From Dehalococcoidia bacterium (GTDB taxonomy: Bacteria > Chloroflexota > Dehalococcoidia > GIF9 > AB-539-J10): a DNA stretch of 10,465 bases. Both the position numbers and the translations under genes were made by a program. The stretch is taken from contig JAGYOV010000020.1 of NCBI GenBank assembly GCA_018399375.1, forward strand, positions 1 through 10,465, in the 5' to 3' direction. Position 1 is the stretch's first letter; every line of letters begins with the position of its first letter. The notes under the pieces were generated by a model that saw only the letters and a program-made list of their open reading frames with translations, was not told the DNA's origin and did not search any database. This document shows, piece after piece, positions 1-6,006 of this stretch.

Positions 1-37
1 CCTGGCGTATGCTCAACCGGTTTGGGTCAAGGAGTGA
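1..37 (+). CDS. 3' end of an unidentified upstream gene (partial)
   Basis: An open frame enters from the left edge, with full codons from position 2, and ends at TGA 35-37. The visible tail reads LAYAQPVWVKE. It is too short to assign. Its stop lies 2 nt before the chosen GTG start of the aminotransferase gene, and its last two sense codons form that gene's ribosome binding site, so the two genes look co-transcribed. If the neighbour is PabC, a PabA/PabB or anthranilate-synthase-like gene would be a natural guess, but nothing in these 11 residues proves it. Confidence 0.4.
   Translation, partial: LAYAQPVWVKE
29..34 (+). promoter_or_regulatory. Ribosome binding site deciding the aminotransferase start
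   Basis: AAGGAG lies 5 nt before GTG at 40-42. The longer in-frame reading from TTG at 22 would overlap the upstream gene and would place this Shine-Dalgarno inside the coding region. GTG 40 is therefore the preferred start. Confidence 0.7.
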
Positions 38-39
38 GA

Positions 40-918
40 GTGGAAGAAACTGTTTATCTCAACGGCATATTGGTACCAAAAAGTACAGCTAAAGTCTCAG
101 CGATGGACTACGGTTTTCTCTATGGATACGGACTTTTTGAGACTATGCGCGCCTACAACGGCACCATATTTCGATTTAATAGCCATCTCGCTCGTATAGC
201 GAAGTCCGCAGATAGGCTTGGGATAGCCATAGATGCTGTCGCTCTAAAAAAGGCGGTTGTGGATACTCTTAAGGTAAACGGACTGAGAGACGCCAGAATA
301 CGTATGACGGTTTCTATTGGCGAGGGAAGTCCGGTACCTGACCCGAGCAGTTGCATCCATCCTACTATTCTGATTGTTGCCACGGAATATACCCCTTATG
401 CTAATGCGACATATCAAAAGGGGTTCAGGGTTATCACCTCTTCAATCCGCCTTAATAGCCAATCACCCGTTCCAGCATTGAAGACAACAAACTATCTAGG
501 TAGCCTGCTTGCCCGCCAGGAAGCAAAAGCTGCTGGGGCTGATGATGCACTTTTTCTCAATGACAAAGGCCAGCTTGCCGAATCCAGCACATGCAATATT
601 TTTTTGATAAGCAAGAAAACCATTAAAACACCGACGAGTAAAAGTGGTATTTTGCCTGGAATAACAAGAGGCATTATCCTAGAGCTGGCGCTTCAAATGG
701 GCATCAATACCTCAGAAACAGATATTCAACCTGAAGAACTATTGGAGGCTGATGAAGCCTTCCTTACGAATTCCCTGATAGGAATAATGCCTGTCACGGA
801 TTTTAATGGGGAGGCAATTAGTGATAGGCAACCGGGCATTACCACGCGACAGCTAATGGAGGCTTACAAGAATTTAATTCTCACGGAGACTCACCACGGC
901 TTATGTCCTGATGAATAA
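40..918 (+). CDS. pabC: Class IV PLP aminotransferase, probable aminodeoxychorismate lyase
   Basis: A 292-residue fold-type IV PLP enzyme, the usual length for the PabC / branched-chain / D-amino-acid aminotransferase family. Residues here are counted from GTG 40. The PLP lysine is K148 in PALKTTNYLG. It is followed by GADDALFLN and then ESSTCNIF (181-188), the conserved E-x4-N-[IL]-F block. LPGITR (205-210) binds the cofactor phosphate region. The C-terminal ADEAFLTNSLIGIMPV stretch resembles aminodeoxychorismate lyases more than branched-chain aminotransferases, which usually have a TGTAAE-like sequence there. The likely reaction is 4-amino-4-deoxychorismate to p-aminobenzoate plus pyruvate, in cytosolic folate synthesis. 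D-amino-acid or branched-chain aminotransferase activity remains possible because subfamily calls in this fold are error-prone. The gene follows an upstream gene by 2 nt, suggesting an operon that starts outside the window. The next feature is a tRNA on the opposite strand. Confidence 0.75.
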   Translation: MEETVYLNGILVPKSTAKVSAMDYGFLYGYGLFETMRAYNGTIFRFNSHLARIAKSADRLGIAIDAVALKKAVVDTLKVNGLRDARIRMTVSIGEGSPVPDPSSCIHPTILIVATEYTPYANATYQKGFRVITSSIRLNSQSPVPALKTTNYLGSLLARQEAKAAGADDALFLNDKGQLAESSTCNIFLISKKTIKTPTSKSGILPGITRGIILELALQMGINTSETDIQPEELLEADEAFLTNSLIGIMPVTDFNGEAISDRQPGITTRQLMEAYKNLILTETHHGLCPDE

Positions 919-980
919 AATAGAATCTGAAGCAGGAGTTCTCCCTATTGATACCTTAGGTCGGAAAATTTGAAGGTAAA

Positions 981-1053
981 TGGAGCTGAGGGGATTCGAA
1001 CCCCTGACCTCCTCCGTGCAAGGGAGGCGCTCTCCCAGCTAAGCTACAGCCCC
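981..1053 (-). tRNA. tRNA-Ala (anticodon TGC)
   Basis: Reading the minus strand from 1053, the sequence folds into a full 73-nt cloverleaf. The acceptor is GGGGCTG paired with CAGCTCC. The D-arm is GCTT/GAGC with an 8-nt loop. The anticodon stem is CCTCC/GGAGG with loop CTTGCAC. The variable region is AGGTC. The T-arm is AGGGG/CCCCT with loop TTCGAAT. Anticodon TGC occupies 1020-1018. The acceptor contains the G3-U70 wobble pair, the known identity determinant of alanine tRNAs, so the assignment is firm. The discriminator is A. CCA is not encoded (the next bases are TTTACC), so the tail must be added after transcription. Confidence 0.97.
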
Positions 1054-1059
1054 GGAGTT

Positions 1060-1087
1060 ATTGTATCAGATTGCCATGCAATGGCAA
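1060..1087 (-). promoter_or_regulatory. Promoter of tRNA-Ala
   Basis: On the minus strand there is TTGCCA (1087-1082), a 16-nt spacer, and TACAAT (1065-1060), each one base from sigma70 consensus. The expected start is at or within a base or two of the tRNA 5' end at 1053, so the precursor would have almost no 5' leader. The -35 and most of the spacer form a perfect inverted repeat, listed separately. Confidence 0.6.
1071..1087. repeat. Perfect inverted repeat over the tRNA-Ala promoter
   Basis: TTGCCAT-GCA-ATGGCAA: 7-bp arms around 3 nt. It covers the -35 element and most of the spacer of the tRNA promoter, where a bound regulator would block RNA polymerase. It shares GGCAA/TTGCC half-sites with the repeat at 1162-1182. 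It could also be chance. Confidence 0.5.
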
Positions 1088-1161
1088 ATCTGTTGGTGCT
1101 GTTGGCGATTTAACATCATGGTTAAGGTATTTCCAGGTGAAGCGCATTCCCTGATACAGCT

Positions 1162-1182
1162 ACAGGCAATTATATTGCCTGT
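1162..1182. repeat. Perfect inverted repeat upstream of the DegV gene
   Basis: ACAGGCAAT-TAT-ATTGCCTGT: 9-bp perfect arms around 3 nt, 104 nt before the DegV start codon. No U-run follows on either strand, so it is not an intrinsic terminator. A further GGCAA lies at 1186-1190. A dimeric repressor or activator site, or an RNA hairpin in the leader, are the plausible roles. I found no convincing promoter for the DegV gene: GATAAT at 1232-1237 could be a -10, but it has no good -35. Confidence 0.5.
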
Positions 1183-1286
1183 GATGGCAACGGAGATAAT
1201 GCTTTTTCGAGATTTTAGATTTTGTGTTATGGATAATGTAGAATTACCGTTGGTTAGCATAAAAAGTATCGGGTGGAGGTAAGTAT

Positions 1287-2126
1287 ATGACCGTTAGAAT
1301 TGTAACCGATAGCACGGCGGATATTTCTCCTGAAGTAGCGGGAGAACTGGGGATTACGGTAGTGCCCCTGTATGTTCACTTTGGCCATGAAGTGTACTAC
1401 GATGGAGTCGATATAAGCGCGGATGAGTTTTACCGCAGGCTGATGGAGGAAGCAGAACTCCCAAAAACATCGGCGCCTTCATCGGGCACGTTCAAGGAGG
1501 CCTACGAAGATCTTGCGGTAGAGACCAATGAAATCGTTTCCGTTCATATCTCTTCCAAATTGAGTGCGACATATAACTCTGCTCTGGTAGGGAAAGAAGG
1601 CGTAATAACAGGTTGCCGCGTTGAAGTAATTGATTCCCTGACAACGTCGATAGGACTGGGGTTAATTGTCATAACCGCTGCTCAAGCGGCCCTCGATGGA
1701 GCAAACCTGCAGGAGGTGCAGGAGGTGGTGAAAAATGCTATGGCCAGGACGCATTATTTCGGCATGGTAGATACCCTGGAGTACCTGCACAAGGGAGGGC
1801 GCCTGGGTAAAGCGCAGGCGTTTTTGGGCTCAGTGCTCAATGTAAAACCTCTGTTGGCCGTTAGAGAGGGAGAAGTATATCCGCTGGAAAGGGTGCGGGG
1901 GCGGTCTCGTGCAATGGGGAGGTTATGCGAGCTGGTAGAAGAATATAACATTGAGAAGATGGCTTTATCCTATACTACGGATCCAGGGGAGATGGAAGTG
2001 CTGGCGGGCCGGTTGGCCTCTGTGTTTCCCCGCGGGCAGGTGTACAAGTCAAGAACGGGATCAACCATAGGAACCTACCTCGGGCCGAGAGCATTGACGG
2101 CTGCTTTAATTGAAAAAGAAGGATAA
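1287..2126 (+). CDS. degV: DegV family fatty-acid-binding protein
   Basis: A 279-residue protein of typical DegV length. TDSTADIS (7-14) opens the N-terminal domain. The ligand-site motif is TSAPSSG (61-67), where TSQPS is more usual. SSKLSATYNSAL (89-100) and VIDSLTTSIGLGL (114-126) follow. The C-terminal domain has LEYLHKGGRLGKAQ (164-177) and GSTIGTYLGPRAL (258-270). Members bind a long-chain fatty acid in the cleft. In Firmicutes the FakB proteins present it to the kinase FakA for entry into phospholipid synthesis. No FakA (DAK-domain) gene is in this window, so the partner is unknown. The start is ATG 1287, with GGAGG at 1275-1279 seven nt upstream. The gene is apparently monocistronic and converges with the MBL gene across 46 nt, in which I see no strong terminator. 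Confidence 0.9.
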   Translation: MTVRIVTDSTADISPEVAGELGITVVPLYVHFGHEVYYDGVDISADEFYRRLMEEAELPKTSAPSSGTFKEAYEDLAVETNEIVSVHISSKLSATYNSALVGKEGVITGCRVEVIDSLTTSIGLGLIVITAAQAALDGANLQEVQEVVKNAMARTHYFGMVDTLEYLHKGGRLGKAQAFLGSVLNVKPLLAVREGEVYPLERVRGRSRAMGRLCELVEEYNIEKMALSYTTDPGEMEVLAGRLASVFPRGQVYKSRTGSTIGTYLGPRALTAALIEKEG

Positions 2127-2172
2127 GTAGAGATCGATGTGACTTGCTCCTGAGGGAGAGTGGGGCGCTGCG

Positions 2173-3051
2173 TTAAATTGTAAATTGCATCCCCGTATGA
2201 AGGGGAGCAAAGCGTTCTTTAAAGGCCAGGTATAGCTCGACCTGCGCTTCGAACCCCGTGCAATGGCCCGCATATATCCATGCCGGGGCTAGCCTGGCAA
2301 GCTCTTCTATTGTCCTCTTTACGCGGTGTTGAGATGCATCTACCAGGTGCAAACCGCCAGCTATTCCTTCTATTCTGTCGTCACCGGTTACTCTTAGAGA
2401 GTGGCGGGCAATATTGACGATTCCTGCATGGCTACAGCCCGTTATGATGACCAGGCCTTTCCCTTTGACCTTTGCGATAACCGAGATATCGTCGAGCATC
2501 AGGTCTTTTTTATACACGCCGTTCTCTATGGTTTCTAGTGCCAGCTCAACCTCTTCGAAGTCGGTTTCTCTCTTTACCTCGCCCGTAGTCGTGATTCCGG
2601 GCATCAGAGTAAAGGGATCTTTGCAGAGGGAAATGCAGCCACCCGCTTTTTCTATTTCATCTCTGGAATCACCCGGCATGATGCCCACGTGCCTGAGGTA
2701 TGGCTTCGTGATGAAATGGGGGCGAAATATATCTGTATGGGCGACTACGGCAACATCGCTCCTGCCTGTTTTCCTGATTACGTTTGCTATTCCCTGGGTA
2801 TGGTCATAATGGCAATGAGTCAGAACGATGGTATCAATAGTAGCAGGGGAAATATCCATTAGCTTCATGTTGTAGAGAAGTGCTTGAGAGTTCTGGCCAA
2901 CATCAACCAGGATCCTCTTCGTGTTTTTCCCGGATGTCCCTTCAAGTAGCAGAGAAATGCCGTGCTGTCCCAGGTAGGGGCTTTCATAGAGTACAGAGTC
3001 CTCTGCGAGGACGGTAACTTTTAGACTATCCAGACTGGCAATTTTATCCAT
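2173..3051 (-). CDS. Metallo-beta-lactamase-fold hydrolase, COG1237-like
   Basis: A 292-residue cytosolic MBL-fold protein. The metal motif THCHYDHTQG has H79, H81, D83 and H84 (HxHxDH). Further ligands are likely H208 in ITGCSHAG (203-210) and H263 in AGHCTG (261-266), with H235 in GGLHL. The long insert between the first motif and GCSHAG, and the order GCSHAG then GGLHL then GHCTG, match the COG1237 group. That group contains proteins annotated as 7,8-dihydropterin-6-methyl-4-(beta-D-ribofuranosyl)aminobenzene-5'-phosphate synthase and many uncharacterised hydrolases. The real substrate cannot be read from sequence. The start is ATG 3051, with GGAGG at 3059-3055 only 3 nt before it. The gene is the last one on the minus strand, 98 nt after the binding-protein gene and separated from it by a long hairpin. 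Its link to the transporter is therefore uncertain. Confidence 0.85.
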   Translation of the reverse strand: MDKIASLDSLKVTVLAEDSVLYESPYLGQHGISLLLEGTSGKNTKRILVDVGQNSQALLYNMKLMDISPATIDTIVLTHCHYDHTQGIANVIRKTGRSDVAVVAHTDIFRPHFITKPYLRHVGIMPGDSRDEIEKAGGCISLCKDPFTLMPGITTTGEVKRETDFEEVELALETIENGVYKKDLMLDDISVIAKVKGKGLVIITGCSHAGIVNIARHSLRVTGDDRIEGIAGGLHLVDASQHRVKRTIEELARLAPAWIYAGHCTGFEAQVELYLAFKERFAPLHTGMQFTI

Positions 3052-3080
3052 TTTCCTCCGAAATTCGGAAGGGAAAGAAG

Positions 3081-3111
3081 GCCAGGATATCGAGCTATGC
3101 GATATCCTGGC
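3081..3111 (-). terminator. Long hairpin after the binding-protein gene, probable terminator or attenuator
   Basis: Perfect 12-bp arms (GCCAGGATATCG and CGATATCCTGGC) enclose a 7-nt loop. On the minus strand the stem begins 38 nt after the binding-protein stop codon. It is followed by a pyrimidine tail, CTTCTTTCCCTTCC, rather than a clean U-run, so termination may be partial. The MBL start lies 29 nt further on, with no room for a promoter in between. MBL transcription must therefore pass the hairpin or begin upstream of it. Confidence 0.55.
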
Positions 3112-3149
3112 TCAATGATCTAACTATTACACTAAATTTTATTTTGTTA

Positions 3150-4328
3150 CTATGCGCTCCAGGTAACCACCTCTATTGGAGCATTCTTGTAGCCGGTTTC
3201 AGTTGAGGGATCCTCAACTACTTCCCATATCTCGAAGGCACCGGCCGTGCGGTCACCTATTTCGTTGAACGCTATGGGGCCGGTGGCGCCATTGAATTCC
3301 AGCCCTGTCAGAGCGACTCTTATGGCTTCGCCATCATAGGTGCCAGCAGCCTGAATGGCCTTGGCAGCTGCCCATACCGCGTCGTACATGGTGTCGCTGT
3401 AAACTTCAGGAGCTTCACCGAACCTCTCCGTGTAAGCTGAGACGAAGTGCTCGTTCTGGCTACCGGTGCCTACCGTTCTGGTACCGCCGATGAAGGCTTT
3501 TTCCATGAACTCAGCAGCCTTGGCGTCCTTAAAAAGGCCGGAACCATAGTTGCCATCGCAGCCCATCCATGCTATTTCATCGAGTCCAAGATCCATGGCC
3601 TGCTTGAAGATTATGATGCCGTCATCGCAATAGGAAACGCAAACTACGACATCTGCGCCGGCATCCTTAATTTTCTGCAACTCGCTACGATAGTCTTTTC
3701 TGCTCTGATCGAAGTGTATCGACACTACATGCTCGCCCGACCAGCCTTTCTTTTCGAGCTGATCTGTCACTGCATCTTCCAATCCTTTGCCGTAGGTGTT
3801 ATCCAGGACTATGGTAGCTAACTTGGTGTAACCTTGCTCCAAAATGATGTCACCGAGAACCATTCCCTGGGCATCATCGCGAAGGCAGGTGCGGAAAAAC
3901 CATTCTGTCCCGTCTTCATGGGATAGCTGGATTCCCGTAGCTGATGGTGAGATCAGCGGAATCTGATGTTCCTTTGCATATGGAATTGCCAGCAAGGAGG
4001 CACCTGTAATCATGGGGCCGGTAATTACCTCAACGCCGTCTATCTCGACCATTTTCTTGACCCTGTCGAACCCCGCCCCTGGATCTGTCTTTCCATCCTC
4101 TTCTACCAGCACAACCTGCTTTCCCAGTACTCCACCTTCGGCGTTGATTTCCTCAGCCGCCAGACGTGCGCCATTTAGTATCCTCCCTCCCATGGGCCCA
4201 AGATCGCCTGTCGTATCCAGCAAACAGCCTATCTTGATCGGTTCGCTTGAAGGAGCTTCCGTTGTACAGGCCATGGCTGGAATGAGGAGAGATAACACAG
4301 CTACCACCAGCAACAACTTCTTGATCAT
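3150..4328 (-). CDS. livK: Branched-chain amino-acid type ABC substrate-binding lipoprotein
   Basis: A 392-residue extracytoplasmic binding protein of the LivJ/LivK (Peripla_BP_6) family. Residues 1-21 form a lipoprotein signal: KK, a hydrophobic core, then IPAMAC with C21 as the predicted lipidated cysteine. A short linker, TTEAPSSEP (22-30), precedes the first strand, IKIGCLLD. Family blocks include the GARLAAEEINAEGGVLGK helix (53-70), GPMITGA (104-110), ISPSATG (126-132) and SDTMYDAVWAAAKAI (311-325). The fold captures a ligand between two lobes and delivers it to LivH-LivM. The ligand may be leucine, isoleucine, valine or another small amide or amino acid, because this family is broad. 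The start is ATG 4328 behind a GGGGGTG site. The gene is last of the transporter genes and has its own promoter at 4366-4394. A hairpin follows it. Confidence 0.92.
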   Translation of the reverse strand: MIKKLLLVVAVLSLLIPAMACTTEAPSSEPIKIGCLLDTTGDLGPMGGRILNGARLAAEEINAEGGVLGKQVVLVEEDGKTDPGAGFDRVKKMVEIDGVEVITGPMITGASLLAIPYAKEHQIPLISPSATGIQLSHEDGTEWFFRTCLRDDAQGMVLGDIILEQGYTKLATIVLDNTYGKGLEDAVTDQLEKKGWSGEHVVSIHFDQSRKDYRSELQKIKDAGADVVVCVSYCDDGIIIFKQAMDLGLDEIAWMGCDGNYGSGLFKDAKAAEFMEKAFIGGTRTVGTGSQNEHFVSAYTERFGEAPEVYSDTMYDAVWAAAKAIQAAGTYDGEAIRVALTGLEFNGATGPIAFNEIGDRTAGAFEIWEVVEDPSTETGYKNAPIEVVTWSA

Positions 4329-4365
4329 GTTTTTTCACCCCCGTACTTAAGTATTATGAGTGCTA

Positions 4366-4394
4366 ATTATGTACAAAGTCTTCTTCGATGTCAA
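4366..4394 (-). promoter_or_regulatory. Near-consensus promoter for the binding-protein gene
   Basis: On the minus strand: TTGACA (4394-4389, perfect -35), 17-nt spacer (4388-4372), CATAAT (4371-4366, one mismatch). The -35 overlaps the TGA stop of livF (4393-4391). Predicted initiation near 4359 gives a leader of about 30 nt that contains the GGGGGTG ribosome site. A 10-bp palindrome, TACTTAAGTA (4344-4353), lies in this leader and might be an operator, but it is short enough to be chance. Confidence 0.7.
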
Positions 4395-5116
4395 TGTTCT
4401 TGTTCCAGCCCCAGAAAGCGCTCTTTAAAGGAATCATCGGCAAGTAAGCTAGCCGACTCTCCTCTCATGGCGAGGGCACCGTTAACGAGAACGTATCCGC
4501 GTTTGGAGAGTTCCAGGGCCTTCTTTACATTTTGCTCTACTATTAATATGGCTATTCCCGTTTCTCGAATTTGTTCCAGCTTGGATTCGATCATTGCAGA
4601 TGGCTTGGGAGATAGCGAAGCCAACGGTTCATCTAGCAACAGAACCTTTGGCTCGGCCATCATCGCTCTGGCTATGGCCAGCATCTGTCTTTCTCCACCG
4701 CTTAAATTTTCGGCCAGGGCTTTCTCCCTTGCTGCCAGCTCTGGGAACATATGGAAAATGTCGCCTTTAGCGGTCTTGATGGTGTCCTTTCCTCTCTTGT
4801 TGTAAGCTCCCATATCCAGGTTCTCTGCTATGGTGAGGTTGGGGAAAACATTATCCGTTTGAGGGACGTATCCAATTCCCAGGTTTACTGCTCGGTGGGA
4901 AGGTATACCGGTGATGTCCTTGTCATGATAGAGGATGCTACCTTGAAATAATTTGGCAAAGCCAAGAATACTTTTGATCAGAGTTGATTTGCCACTGCCG
5001 TTGGGGCCTACGATAGCAGCGATCTCTCCTGCCGATACCTCTACGGAGACATCGTGAACGATGATGACATCTCCGTAGCCAGCATTAACATTTTCCGCTA
5101 CAAGAATGGGTTTCAC
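4391..5116 (-). CDS. livF: LIV-type ABC transporter ATPase, LivF-like
   Basis: A 241-residue cytosolic ATPase. It has Walker A GPNGSGKST (37-45), Q-loop Q86 in YVPQTDNVFPNLT, signature LSGGERQ (138-144) and Walker B VLLLDEP (158-164). The position of the usual switch histidine reads IVEQN (192-196), and this Gln is characteristic of LivF rather than a defect. Length and the compact helical domain also fit LivF rather than LivG. It should pair with LivG to drive import through LivH-LivM. The start is GTG 5116, with AGGA about 9 nt upstream in the end of livG. The resulting N-terminus, MKPILVAENVNAGYG, is normal for the family. Only 3 nt separate it from livG. Its stop codon is embedded in the -35 of the downstream binding-protein promoter. 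Confidence 0.93.
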   Translation of the reverse strand: MKPILVAENVNAGYGDVIIVHDVSVEVSAGEIAAIVGPNGSGKSTLIKSILGFAKLFQGSILYHDKDITGIPSHRAVNLGIGYVPQTDNVFPNLTIAENLDMGAYNKRGKDTIKTAKGDIFHMFPELAAREKALAENLSGGERQMLAIARAMMAEPKVLLLDEPLASLSPKPSAMIESKLEQIRETGIAILIVEQNVKKALELSKRGYVLVNGALAMRGESASLLADDSFKERFLGLEQEH

Positions 5117-5119
5117 TTG

Positions 5120-5881
5120 TTATTTTCCTAAATATGCCTGATAAAAAGCAGGTTCCTGGACTATGTCTTTTGGATTCCCCTCTGCTACGGTCTTGCCTTT
5201 ATCCATAACGTAAATCCATGAAGCGAACTCGAACAATATCTCCAGCCGGTGCTCTACGATAAGGAAAGTCAGACCGCTATGTGAGAGGTCTTGCAATTTC
5301 TGAAATATCCTCTTGCCCAGAATGGGATTTATTCCTGCGGCTGGCTCATCCAAAAGCAGGAGCTTTGGTTTGGCCATTAGCCCCCTGCCTATCTCGAGTA
5401 GCTTTCTCTGTCCACCGGAAAGCTCCCCTGAGAGTGAGGATATGTGTTTTCGCAACTCTATTAGTTCCAGAATATCTAGCGCTTCATCGGCTAACTCTTC
5501 CTCTTGTTTTTGCCATTTCTCCCTGAAGAAAACGCTATTGAAGAAGCCATCGCCTTGCTGCCCGCGAGCAGCCACCAGCATGTTGTCCAGAACAGTCATA
5601 GAGGGGAAAAGGCGGGGCACCTGGAAAGCATTGACTAATCCCAGGTCGTAGATTTGATGGGGAGACAGCTTATTGGTGCGTTGGCCCTTGAAGTAAATAT
5701 CTCCGCTATTGGGTTGGTGCAGGCCAAGGATGGTGTTGAAGAGGGTGCTCTTGCCGCTGCCATTGGGGCCCACCAGACCCCAGATACCTCCTTCGTGGAT
5801 GTTCATGTTTACGCCGTCCACGGCATAGACTCCCCCGAAGTGCTTACAGACGTTCTCTATTTTTAATATCGTTTCTGCCAT
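5120..5881 (-). CDS. livG: LIV-type ABC transporter ATPase, LivG-like
   Basis: A 253-residue ATPase. It has Walker A GPNGSGKST (38-46), Q-loop Q87 in AFQVPRLFPSMTV, a longer helical insert with a charged EKWQKQEEELADEALDILEL stretch (121-140), signature LSGGQRK (154-160), Walker B LLLLDEP (174-180) and switch H211 in VEHRLE. The AFQ.PRLF block and the EGNPKDIVQEPAFYQAYLG tail are typical of LivG. It pairs with LivF. The start is ATG 5881. An in-frame TAG 12 nt upstream rules out a longer protein. No Shine-Dalgarno is visible in front of this ATG. The stop codon of a 37-codon ORF lies 9 nt upstream, so translation may depend on coupling to that ORF. Confidence 0.93.
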   Translation of the reverse strand: MAETILKIENVCKHFGGVYAVDGVNMNIHEGGIWGLVGPNGSGKSTLFNTILGLHQPNSGDIYFKGQRTNKLSPHQIYDLGLVNAFQVPRLFPSMTVLDNMLVAARGQQGDGFFNSVFFREKWQKQEEELADEALDILELIELRKHISSLSGELSGGQRKLLEIGRGLMAKPKLLLLDEPAAGINPILGKRIFQKLQDLSHSGLTFLIVEHRLEILFEFASWIYVMDKGKTVAEGNPKDIVQEPAFYQAYLGK

Positions 5882-5890
5882 GGTAAATTG

Positions 5891-6004
5891 CTAGATGGTC
5901 TGCTGTTTCCTCCAGGCGCGTTGCAATGGCCGGGAAAGATAGGCATCCATATAGTCTTCTACCTGACCCTGGCTGCAAGTGGTTACAGGAAAGGAAACGC
6001 CCAT
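5891..6004 (-). CDS. Small ORF of 37 codons between livM and livG
   Basis: ATG at 6004-6002 to TAG at 5893-5891. The peptide begins MGVSFPVTTCSQGQVEDY and ends SRPLQRAWRKQQTI, with an acidic middle and a basic end. It has no membrane segment and no family I recognise. It begins 2 nt after the livM stop and ends 9 nt before the livG start, turning an otherwise odd 125-nt gap into the tight packing seen elsewhere in the operon. Initiation would probably rely on ribosomes ending livM: AAGGAG lies inside the end of livM, 13 nt before the ATG, a rather long spacing. It could be a real small protein of the transporter, a translational coupler for livG, or an accidental ORF in spacer DNA. Confidence 0.45.
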   Translation of the reverse strand: MGVSFPVTTCSQGQVEDYMDAYLSRPLQRAWRKQQTI

Positions 6005-6006
6005 AC

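Noticed and set aside
932..948. Small inverted repeat (GGAGTTCTCC) considered as a terminator for pabC or the tRNA
   Set aside because: It has only 4-5 bp of stem, a 2-nt loop and no adjacent U-run on either strand.
1061..1282. 73-codon frame in the tRNA-degV intergenic region
   Set aside because: It starts at TTG inside the tRNA promoter, has no ribosome site and shows no protein-like pattern. The region is better explained by regulatory repeats.
2127..2172. Convergent degV/MBL spacer considered for a bidirectional terminator
   Set aside because: The best stem is CTCC/GGAG with no T-run, too weak to call.
3447..4350. Open frames on the plus strand opposite the binding-protein gene
   Set aside because: They lie antisense to a clearly conserved protein, contain no recognisable motifs and lack ribosome sites. 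They are shadows of the real gene's codon bias.
4356..4805. 149-codon plus-strand frame opposite livF
   Set aside because: It is Ser-rich and low in complexity, exactly antisense to the ATPase signature and Walker B region, with no supporting start signal.
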